The position numbers and the translations under genes are program-made. From Cardinalis cardinalis (Eukaryota; Chordata; Aves; Passeriformes; Cardinalidae), in the NCBI GenBank assembly GCA_014549065.1, contig JACDOX010000015.1, forward strand, positions 8,129,016 through 8,193,015: a stretch of 64,000 nt of DNA, given 5' to 3'. The stretch's first letter is position 1. Each line of letters begins with the position of its first letter. The notes below the pieces were generated by a model. The model did not search any database and was not told the origin of the DNA. It was given only the letters and a program-made list of their open reading frames with translations. This document shows, in pieces, positions 11,997-22,000 of the stretch.

Positions 11997-14900
11997 TGTG
12001 CCACTAAGCATAATGGTAAGAAATGGTCCACATGCTGCTAAGGAAGTGAGCTGAAAAATGTCTGNTTATTCAACAAGAAAAAACATAGATTCACTGAGTG
12101 CAAAACATACTTCTTTCTGTACCTGAACAGGATTTCTGAAGTCTGTGCAACAAAAGGGAGTTAAGGTAATCCTGATCTCCCAGAGGGAGTTAACCCAGAG
12201 TGATTCTCAGAGTGGTCGGTCCAGTGAGTTAACCCAGGAGTTNTGTAGCTCAGCTGAGTACAATGTAGGAGTGGCATCAGTGAGGGATTAGAATAAGCTT
12301 TGTTATCTTCAAAGGCTGTTTACTCAGTGGCTGGGGAATCGCTGTGTTTGTCGGCAGAGGTAGGGAATGTCCTGGGGCAGGTGGGAGCTGACAGCATTGC
12401 AGAGAGCCCGTGGTGTTTCTCCTCCTGCATCCTTCCATGGCCTCCCAGCCTGTTGGCTGCCACTGCTTCTGTGTACTCCACCCATACAGAGGCCTTTAAG
12501 AGATTGCCAAGGTTATTTTGGGTGCTAAACACTGAACCCAAGCAGTATCCTTAATTTCTATAAATCCTGGAACAGTATCACTTGTATTTTTCTCACATAT
12601 ATACACCTCTAAGTTTTCCTTAAAATATTGGTTATAGGTACTTTAAAAACCTCAGAGTTGAGTTCTGAGGATAGTTAGCTGCCCTTGGGTATTTCAGCTA
12701 TTGCTTGTTNTCGCATGGAAGACAATTTGGATTTAGGTTTTTGGAGGATTCTTNTGCAGCTCTTGGGTCTTTTCTGCTGAATTCCTTTTGACAGCAGTTA
12801 AATTACATCTGATCTCCAGAAAGAGGACAACCTGATTTGCAGATTTATGTATAAAAACTGCTATAAACTTAATTTNGAGCCCACTGGGATACATGTCCCA
12901 CATGCAAGTGTTCTGCAAGTCCTTTTTTTCTCAGGAAGACGTCCCTGTAAAAGTGGTCTTGAAAGCGAATTTTCGCCTTATTGGCATTTTTCAAAAGACA
13001 AAACACAGATGCAGTGTTCCAGGNAGATATAGTTTTGTTCCCAGCTGTTTTGAATGCTCATTTGATGTTAAGTCTTTGTTCAATCCAGTCCTGTGTTATT
13101 AATGACTCTGGAGTAAGTAGGTATGCAGAGCTGGAGGAAATCCTGTTTTATGCGTTCCTATTCTAGGAGAGCCCCAGAAAGACCAACAATAATGCAGCTC
13201 AGTGAGGTAATGGGTAAGCNCAGTGAGAAATAAAACGTGCTTGTTCCTTACTGAAGCAGAAAAACAGCTTATGAAGCATAATGTTGTCTTTGATAAGTGT
13301 AGATAATGTGACCTGCCTCAGTCTGTGGATTAAGACATTAACTGGGGAAGGTGAAAAGGCTTCTCTCAAAGAACCTGTCCCTCTGGTTGTGAAGGAGGTG
13401 TCAGCAAATGTTCAGGAGGAATAAGGAGGAGCAGGAGCCCAGTCATAACCCAGCAGAGTCACAGGAAAGGCTCNCCCTGCCCGCGGTGGTCAGTGAGCTC
13501 CCACCTGAGGTCAGGGCTGTGTTGTGCATTCAGCCTTACCCTGACTCCCAGGTGGGTTCTGCAGAGCAGAGGTCTGGTGGAGCTTAGGTCNATAGGTGTC
13601 CTCTTCATGGTCCTCCCAGGATGCTGTGGGAAGGAGAAAACAGGAGCATCCTTCAGCTTTTCCTTCCCTTTGTTGAGTGAAGTTTAGGAGAAGTGTTTGT
13701 TTTCAAGAGGGTTCTTATAGGAATTTCTTCATCGAGTTCTTGAGAAGTTAAGGCTGGATTTAGAGCTTTTGGTCCTGGTCAGTGGATGGATGGCAGGTTT
13801 AAAAAACAGGATGAAATTTTGTGGACTGTTTGTTTTTTTGAGAAGAAAATGTGAAATTGTGTCATTTTTCCATCATCCAGCTTCCACAGCAGCGTGTGTG
13901 AATACAGCAAAACATCTGAGCTCCAGCCCACACTGTGCTGCAGGCCTCCCTAGGGGCCCGGGGCAATTCAGCTAGCATCACATTTTAGATAAGCTTACNC
14001 CATTTAGCACATGCATTTTGATCAGCCTGAGATTACAGACTGGTGGCTTGCATGAATGTGTACCAGAGCCCTGGTGTTGGTGTTCCTTAGANATGCCCTG
14101 GTTTTATTAGCATTAATCTGGTGTGTGCACTTCAAGCCTATTTAGAGTCCCTCTCTACCTTCATCTTTTTGGCTGCAAAACCACAGAGATCCCTTTTCTT
14201 TGAGTGAGTAGGCAGAATNATACTTGTGACATATTTTAAGACTGCTTGGAAGATAAAACCTTATTTAAGTGCTTGTGATTTATCTGGTTTTGCTTTATTT
14301 GATTCCTTAAATGTCAGCCACTCTGAACNGTTCTAGGATTTTCCTCCTTTATTTGGGAAGTGTCAGTTGATGAGAAGGCAGCTGATGTGCTGAAAGCATC
14401 ACTCCCTTAGGAATTTGGTGTGTGAAGTGTTTAGCTGGGAAGAAAGCCCTGTGACAATTACCCTTTTGTTTCTGTTTTCTTTGCTTCCCCCCCAACCCCT
14501 AAAAAGCTTGGGTTTTGCCCTGCTGGTTTAATGGTTAAAGAATGCTGCAACTCAGCTGTTCAGTGCCTTTCAGGTAGTGAGAGGTATCTGAGGAATGAGA
14601 GGGATCCCATGGGAATGCCTGGCTGGCACTTGGCTGACCTAATCTGGTCTATACATAGTCCCAGTTCCTGCCAAGGGAGCATCAGATGCAGCAGNAGCAG
14701 CGTCTGGGGGTGTGACCCCTCCTGGTGCGTGGGCATGAGCCTCCCTGCCTGCCTGCCGGGTGAGGCTGCCTCCAGCACTTCTGCTCTCCTGTGCTCCTGG
14801 AAAGGGCAGCTCCTTCAGGAGACCTTGGCCTTGGTGGAAGGAGCTGTTGGAGCCCCGGTGGCAGGAGGGAACTGGGGTACCTGAGCCCGTCCTCTGTGGA

Positions 14901-15044
14901 GGAGCAGCTGGTCTGGCTCCTTATGCACATGGTGCTCCTTGGTGCAGTGTTTAGGGGAAGGGCTGGGAATGTGTTTGGCTCTGGGGTCTCTAGTTGGTCA
15001 GAGTGACTCTGAGATAAGTTGGAAAGTCTCTTTTCCCAGCCNNG
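11997..15044. other. Intron 1 unique sequence, no gene seen
   Basis: About 3 kb without a recognised element. A short repeated phrase, GAGTTAACCCAG, occurs near 12187 and 12226. The part at 14680-14960 is richer in GC. No coding signal was seen. Confidence 0.55.
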
Positions 15045-15091
15045 TGGTCAAAGNAGGAGTCAGAGCTCTTAGTTTCTGGGTCTCAAGGTTG

Positions 15092-15097
15092 TTTATT
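15092..15097 (-). terminator. LTR polyadenylation signal AATAAA
   Basis: TTTATT on the + strand is AATAAA on the minus strand, downstream of the LTR TATA box. It could in principle end antisense transcripts. It is on the wrong strand to affect the host gene. Confidence 0.6.
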
Positions 15098-15188
15098 GTA
15101 TCTTATCTATAATTTTTTTTTCTCCTGTCCAGCCGAGGTCCGCTCAGCACGACAGTNAGAGGCACTCTGCCCGCCTCCGGGCGGTGTT

Positions 15189-15198
15189 ATCTTTTTAT
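15189..15198 (-). promoter_or_regulatory. LTR TATA box
   Basis: CTTTTTATA on the + strand is TATAAAAAG on the minus strand, followed by a GC-rich stretch. It is the core promoter of the LTR and would drive transcription antisense to the host gene. Confidence 0.6.
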
Positions 15199-15614
15199 AC
15201 TAAAAACTACATGTACAATATTTACAATAACTTCCCAAGACCTATCACCTGTGTTAGACAGTGAGCTTCTACTCTAAACCGATCTAAAAGTGCCAACATC
15301 ACAGCAGAAGACGGAGGCCAAAAAGAGGAAGGAGAAAGGCTGGAGAAGCCCAGATTCCTCCCTTTAGCCCCCTGAACCCCGTTTTAAAAACTCCAAAAGT
15401 CTATTTTTTTCACCCNGTGATAAATTCACTATCATTCTACTTAAACTTTTGTGGCTTGCAGATCTTCATCTAAGGTTGGTAATTTGCTCCATGGGTCATA
15501 ATCAAAACCACAGGGGCATCGTGGGCTCTGTGCCAGGGTCTCTGAGCCCCCTGGCAGGGGTCCTGGCAATCCAGGACAGCCAGAGGGATGTCCTGAATTC
15601 CGACATTTGGCATC

Positions 15615-17019
15615 ATGAGCTTGGTGGAAATGCCTGGTGGAANGTGCAAGGTGAGAGGTGGCTTGAAGCATCTCCCTCTCCTAGACCCCACTGGCTCCAA
15701 GAGGGGCTGCAGGAAGGATGGAAACCATCCAGCTGCTGCTGCTTTCCAGAAACACTCGAGATCAGAGTCCTATGAGTGTGGATCACCTCTCATGTATCTT
15801 GCTTGTTTCAGGTTATGTTGTGATGGCAGTCCTGATCATTATCTCATTTTAATTTTCAAGAGCATGATGTATGTGGAGACACCTACTGTGCTCAGAGATT
15901 TCACTGCGAGATTAGAGACGTGTTTAGGAAATTAGTAATGAGAGAAAAACATGTAATTAAAAATGATATCAGTTTGGAAGCTCATCCATCTTCAGCCAGC
16001 TTGCTGGAAGAGAAAGGAGTCTTACACAATACCTAGTGGTGGGAAAATGCATTTGGCTCTCTACATTTTAAACAGGAAGGAACTATTTAAGTGACAGACT
16101 TACAATAGTAATTGGGGCATTTACTTGAGAGCACTGGATAACATATTGCAGCTGAATAATATTGCAGTAACTCTGTATAAAGTTAAAGTAGCTCTTATTA
16201 TATTTGTTGACTTTGAATGATGCCTCCACACAATTTTTTAAAACTTATTTGGAGCCTTTCTAAAACAATTGGGTAATTGTACTGAAAACAGCATTCATAT
16301 TTTGAGGTAGTCNTATTTACATATGCCAAATATTGTCTGCAACGTTATGAGGATGCACACTTAACAATTAATTTGTTTCCTGAGATATGCAGTTTTATGT
16401 GAAATGTCTTAAATTCAAAATCTGCACAGAATTCTAGCTCTTCATCCCTGATGAGCATTATAAAGTTGCCATATGTCTTAAAATGTGCTTAGCACAACTG
16501 CAATTGTTCAGATTCTGAATGTCCTCTCATTTTATGATGAAATCCTTAGTTTAGAATAATTTTATTCTTTAGTAGGAGAAACACCATTTGGTCATATATG
16601 GTTCATTATAAAATGTGGTAACTTTTGAGCATTTCAAACACTACATGTGCTTCATTTGAGTTTTTATGCCATTTTTCATGAACAATTAGCAGTACCTTGT
16701 TGTCATTTTTGTCATGAAATGCCCATAAACTTAATTACCTTCCTGTTTGGTCCCACTTATAAACACACAGAAAACCTAAGCAGATGTCAGAGCAATAACC
16801 AGGTGTACGTTGTNGTACTTTGCAAACTTTTAATTGCTGCAGGGATGTTTCCTAGTTAATGGCTGTGTTTATTAAGTGCTCCTATCTGTTGTGCCTTGTT
16901 CAGGGGTGTACCTCACATGTGGTGTGCTCAGGCTGGTTTATCCAGTGACAGCCTTGGAGTAACCTTGCAGGGGGATGTGCTTTTTCAGTTGTGTTGTTTG
17001 TTGTGTAGTTAGCAAGTGC
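15615..17019. other. Intron 1 unique AT-rich sequence
   Basis: After the LTR the sequence becomes AT-rich (15940-16860), with long stretches lacking CpG or repeats. Nothing coding was seen. The even, repeat-free AT-rich texture is compatible with conserved non-coding DNA, but this cannot be tested here. Confidence 0.5.
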
Positions 17020-17352
17020 TGAGTTGCTGGTGGTGTAGGGTCCTGTGTAATCAGGTGCTCTGTGATCTCTGGGTGGGTGCTGGTGGTGGCTGTTGAGTGT
17101 CCACCTCTCCAGAGGTGGTGAGTGTTGTCTGGGAAGATGGACAAGGAGGATGAGGATGGTGTGGCCAAAATGACTCGCCAAAGGTCAGCAGCTCTTGATG
17201 GTGCTTGGAGCAGGGANCCCTTAGTTGGTGGCTGAGGGACCCTTTGAGTCTCAGAGCTGGAGGTCAGCAACTGACCTGGAACAGCCACCACTAGCACCCA
17301 CCCAAGGATCACAGAGTACTTGATTACACAGGACCCTACACCAGCAACTCTG
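17020..17352. repeat. Foldback: 75-bp inverted repeat with about 185-bp loop
   Basis: The arm at about 17020-17094 (TGAGTTGCTGGTGG...GGTGGCTGTT) is the reverse complement of the arm at about 17280-17351 (AACAGCCACCAC...CAGCAACTCTGG). A few substitutions and one 3-base indel separate them. The loop holds a perfect small palindrome, CCACCTCTCCAGAGGTGG, at 17101-17118, and GGTCAGCAACTGACC at about 17263-17277. I do not recognise the unit as a known transposon. It may be a MITE-like element or an inverted local duplication. Confidence 0.85.
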
Positions 17353-20300
17353 GTGGAGAGGGTGGGCAGCTCCTTGGCATTCCNTGTTGTGCTTTACCAT
17401 GGAGAGCTGGCCTTGCTGGAGGGGGTGTGAGGGGAAGCAGAGTCTGTCTTTCTTCACAGCCTTCTTGGGGTCTGTGCTGTTGTGCATGAAGGGGGAGATA
17501 GAGATATGGACTGAGGATATCTCCAGGTGCTCTGTGTTCACTGCCCAGAAGCAATGGCAGTGCAGGAAGAGGAGACCCTTGATTCCTGANCCTGTGCAGT
17601 CCTGCAGATTTGTGCCCAGACAAGGCCAGAGTGCCAGGATTGGTTCTGAGGCATATTATGTATTGATGAAACAACGAGAGANATCATATTTTCCCAGGAA
17701 TTAAATAATTGCTTCCTGGATGAAAGGACCCAACATCTGGCTCTTGGGNTTCATGTATTTTATCATGTGGATGTAACTGTTTGCTTTGTTCCTGCAGTAA
17801 TGTTAACCTACTAATGTATGAAGCTGTTTCAGGTCAGTGAAAACCTGCATATAAATCTTTATTACATGTACTTGATTGTCTTTAACTCTTTATAAGATAT
17901 AATTAGCACCCAGTAATCATATTGTGGTGCTGTTTCTGTGATTACCCTGGTAGTTAGTGTGCAGTGCAATCCTGGTTTTATAGACTGGAGCTAATGCTAG
18001 CTTGATTGGAATAAAGGACAAACAGAGGCCTGTGTTGTTGGCCAGGCAATTTTCTCACCTTTCTGCTGCCCAATTCCATTGCCTCCTGCAGNTCTGAGAT
18101 GTGGCTTCTGACTCAAAAGCTGTGATCTTCAAAATGTGGTGCTTCAGGTTGAAGTGGGGCCACTTTCAGCAATGGTGTCTGTGATGGGAGGGAGGAGGAG
18201 GAGGATTGTGGCAGGTCTTCAAGGCTGGTAACTTGGCAAAGCACTAGTGCCTAGAAATGTTTTGATCCTATTGTAATGAATAGCTGCTAGTTCCTGTTGT
18301 TGTTTCTGTTTTGATTGAGTGCCCAGCTGGTGTGTGGTGCAGATAGGATGTTGGGGCAGGGAAAGGAAGTAACTGTCAAAAGTGCATCTCCCTCAGGAAA
18401 GCAAGAATGTGGAGGCATGGTAGAATTGGGGTTTAAACAGCACTTATTTTTCCTTGGTTTTCATAGTGCACTGACCATATGCAATTTTCCACATGCTGGG
18501 TAATGGAAAATTGGNCCCAGAGGAAGTCACTTTGTAAGTCAAGTTTGGGATTATAAAATCAATCACTCTTGGGTCACTAATTGATGTGGAAGATAGGAAT
18601 TTCCTATACAGTATGATAAGTTCATTGGTTCTCTGGCAGGGTGTGTACAGTGCACTGTTTAGCCAACGATATTCTTTCCTGGTTCTGTTGTTAACTCAGG
18701 AAAAACATCAGGTCATTTACAGCTACACCCAAATTGTGGGTTTGTTTCTGAGCGGTAAGGGGAGGGTGGAGGGAGTTTCTCATGTAGGATCTACATGTGC
18801 TTTNTGAAGTTTGTTTTCATCTCTTCATGGTATAATAGCAAAGCTTGGCAGCCGTGTGGGAAGCACCAAGATTGATTGCTCTTGGTGTTAAGCGTCTCGT
18901 ATCTCTGAGTTTATATCAGCACTACCCTTCTTCCAGCAGCAGCATCTGGCTCACTGGCAAGCTCTGTGGACAGTTGTTTTGACCACTCTGGAGATGCCTC
19001 TGGCTGTCATGTGGCTGCTGCCTTGGCTGGGCTGCTTTGTTATTCTAGCTGGTCCCATTTTCATTTATTTAGTTTTTGGNTTACCTTTGATTGTGATGAA
19101 TTGCTCCAGAGACTGTAGTCTTGAATAAATCTTGCCGAACACTCTCATGCAGGAACTTCTATGAGATGCTGATGTTAATTTATTTCAGTGACTGNTTGCT
19201 GATGGAGCTTGGAGCAGTAACATCCCAGCCTGTGCCTTCTGTGCAGCTTTTCCCTGTGAATCACAGCATCAGGCCTGTGGAGTAAAACACACATCTTTGA
19301 GCATATCCTGCATAATGGCTTTCTCTGAGACTGGAGCTGCAAGCATACATCAAATATTAACAGTGCACAGCCAGTGCCTGGAATGGTGCTGAGGGTCCTG
19401 GAATCAGCCCCTTGGATTTTTCAAGTTGACCATTGGGAGCAGGGATTCTGGCCTTGCTGATATAAAAACTGTCACAGGAGCAAAGAGTAGTGTGTGTCAG
19501 TTCTGGATTTATATCCTCAATTGCTGTCCCTACCTGCTTGATTGTGTTTTTTATTCATATACCGTGTACTTTAAAAACATCATTTTTTTTTCAGAAGTAC
19601 TGTGGGTCTGGAAGACACATGGGCTTAAATAAAAGTGAATGTTTCTTAAAATATTAAAGCATCTATTTTCATTAAAGAAGCCTGTCAGGTTCACTACTTC
19701 TCATGATGGAAATTAGCAGAGCTGTGATGTGCAGGAGGTGGGACAAGGTACTTTTCTTCACTGCCCTTTAACTCTGGTGATCTCTAGAACTGTTTCAGTG
19801 CTGTCCACAATGGGGGCTATTTGACAAACTGTAAGATTTTACAAGGATGTTAGCATGGTTTTAAATGTGTATTTACATCTGTAATGATAATACTAAGGCA
19901 ACTTGGGTGGCAGTTTTTTTTAATGATTCATTGCAAATTTGCCACATAATGCTGGAAATCCTTGTTTTAAAAAGAATGGAGGAGTTTTCACATCAAGATT
20001 TAACTTAAGGCATCACCCATCAACTATAAACATGCATTTCANGGGCATTTTATGAAATAGAGAGGCAGGCTGGTGAAAGAGTTCACTGCTAATTTGAAAT
20101 TAGGAACAGGGATATTTCAATTTAGAAGGAGATTTAATGACTTTGCATTCAGTATGAATGTTGCCATGGATTTCTTTAGGGCCCAGGTCTCACTCTGGGG
20201 CTGTAATTTCTATTCTTAAAAGAACCCTTTCTTCCTCTGTACTTGGCCTTTTCCAGCAGGTGATGAGGCAGCTCCTTTTCCAAGGTCCCAGAACACAAAT

Positions 20301-20979
20301 TAAAATAAAAACATCCTTTTATGTTGTACCTTCAATTGAACGGAAACATAAATGTATCCTATGATGTTAGGCATTGTCTACAGTTGTGGAATTTCTATAG
20401 AGGTAATGTAAGATACAGTAAATGTTTAAGAGCCTTGTTAAGTGTGACTGGTAGGAGAGCTAGAGCCTTTCATCTCTTAGCTGCTGGTTTTAATAGGATC
20501 TGGCTTGAAGGGTTTTGAAAGTTGTTGCCAGGTATTTGATTGCTTTTGTGTCTCAGGAGACAAGGCTTGTTTTGTGCGTGTGTGAGGAGCCTGAGAGAGT
20601 TTGCAGAGGTGTTTTTGCCAATCATCTGTGGGCATGTCTACGTGTGCATGTGTTATAGGCAGACNTAAGCTCACTTTGCCCATGGGTTTAATGTGTTTAT
20701 ATCCCGTGCCTTAGCAGAGTTTCTAAACCTATTAACAAGGCTTTTGAGATGCTTTGAGCATGGGCAGAGTGGGTTTTTGTCTGCCTCTGGGCATAGCCCC
20801 ATGGATTGATGTTTGTAGAATACAGACCTTGGACAAAGGCAGCTGCTCCTCTTTGATTACACCAGTCCTTTGAGTGGTGAGAGGTTGCACATCTTGCAGT
20901 TTTCACAGGACCACTGCAGGGCTTCCCAACAAGAGGGTTACAGATGGACATTGATCACCAGATTGTCGTCGTTCCAGTC
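17353..20979. other. Intron 1 unique sequence, no gene seen
   Basis: About 3.6 kb of intronic sequence without a recognised repeat. Several AT-rich intervals (17740-18000, 19860-20110) have no low-complexity character. Chance open frames only. Confidence 0.55.
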
Positions 20980-21345
20980 ATATGAGCCTGATTTGTTGGG
21001 CTGATAGAGGCAATTCTTACCCAAGCCCTTCTGAGAGCTGCTCTCAGTCTGTTCATCCCCACCTGGAATGGTCCTGGGACTTCTCCTGACCCAGGTGCAG
21101 CACCAGCACTTGGTCTTGTTAAATCTCANGAGATTCCCATCGAATGGAGCTTGTCCAGCTCTCTCTGGATGGCATCCCATCCTTCAGGTGTGTCAGCTGC
21201 ACCACTCAGCTTGGTGTCATCTGCAAATCTGCTGAGGCTGCCCTCAACAGCCTTAATGATGTTAAATAACACTGATCCCAATACAGACCCTGAGGGACAC
21301 CACTTGTACCTGGTGTCCATTGAGATGGACAGATGGGGGTAACTG
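20980..21345 (-). mobile_element. CR1 LINE fragment, reverse transcriptase part (decayed)
   Basis: Minus-strand translation from about 21320 gives PSGSVLGSVLFNI, FADDTKLSGAADTPEGWDAIQ and, after an N-disturbed codon, RFNKTKCWCCTWVRR. These are the palm region of the CR1 reverse transcriptase: the PQGSVLGPVLFN motif, the catalytic FADD box, and the KFNxxKCxVLHLGR segment. About 15 residues expected between SVLFNI and the FADD box are shortened. The copy has stops and frame changes farther on and is dead. It lacks both the endonuclease and the 3' tail. Confidence 0.88.
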
Positions 21346-21784
21346 GGCTTGCCCGTTCTAATTTAGGCATCTCATTTGGATTCCTGAAGAGCTGGTCCCT
21401 GGAGTTGTAGGGAACAAAATGTAGCAATTCTATACTTTGTATCTGTAAAGGAAGATGGAAAGTGAGATATAAAATGTAGCACAATTAATGATAAAAGATA
21501 GTTTTGGGTGTGGGGAGGATGGGCTGTGTTTGACAGAAGAATTTTTCAAAGTGTATAGAGGGTCACAACTAGGACAAGAGGTATGAAACTAATGTAGGAA
21601 TGATGCAAGGTGGAAAACTTGCTGTGAGCAAGGTAATGTAGGTTACTANTAGTAACTAGTAGTCATCTGAGTAGAGCAGTATTTTGAACTCTGTGGCACT
21701 TGGACCTAAGCAGCAAGTCTGTGCACAGATATGTTACCCATCTTTCCAAAACCAGTGTCATAGGGCTGGGGGATGATCTTCAGA
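21346..21784. other. Intron 1 unique sequence
   Basis: A short non-coding interval between two CR1 pieces. It contains GTTACTA-N-TAGTAAC at 21642-21656, a 7-base inverted repeat centred on an ambiguous base. Confidence 0.5.
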
Positions 21785-22000
21785 TCTTTAAAAAGTAGTC
21801 CAGCTTTCTCTACTGGAATGGGCTCATCTATCTCTTGATCANCTCCCACAGATGTTTTCCACCTGCTCTTTAGAAATTCTCAAAAGAAGATTTTTCAACA
21901 CCATTCTGTAGCAATTGCCAGTGCTTGCTCACCTTTGATAGTTTTTCTTAAGTAACCTTTGCTTAAAAGTAGAATGATTTCCTATTTTCCTTACCCAAAT
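21785..22000 (-). mobile_element. Old CR1-like LINE fragment
   Basis: The + strand text around ACAGATGTTTTCCACCTGCTC, AAATTCTCAAAAGAAGATTTT and CCAGTGCTTGCTCACCTTTG follows, with many changes, the antisense 3' region of old amniote CR1 (ACAGATGTTTGTCCAGCCTGC..., ...CCAGTGCTTAACCACCCTG...). Divergence is high, so this is an ancient insertion. The call is by remembered consensus, not by alignment. Confidence 0.6.

Larger units (their letters stand above)
15045..15614 (-). mobile_element. Solo LTR of a songbird-type endogenous retrovirus
   Basis: Read on the minus strand the segment has LTR architecture. A unique U3-like part is followed by a TATA box (TATAAAAAG, + coordinates about 15190-15198). 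A GC-rich R-like stretch with a small GC hairpin comes next, then an AATAAA polyadenylation signal (15092-15097) roughly 95 bases after the TATA box. The U3 text (the CTTGCAGATCTTCATC and GGTAATTTGCTCCATGGGTC neighbourhood, + strand) is one I know as highly repeated in passerine genomes. No internal viral coding sequence flanks it, so it is a solo LTR left by recombination. Ends are approximate; target-site duplications could not be fixed, partly because of Ns at 15042-15043 and 15054. Confidence 0.72.

Noticed and set aside
20938..21484. Minus-strand frames as a host gene
   Set aside because: The residues are those of the CR1 reverse transcriptase with frame breaks, so this is a dead LINE copy.
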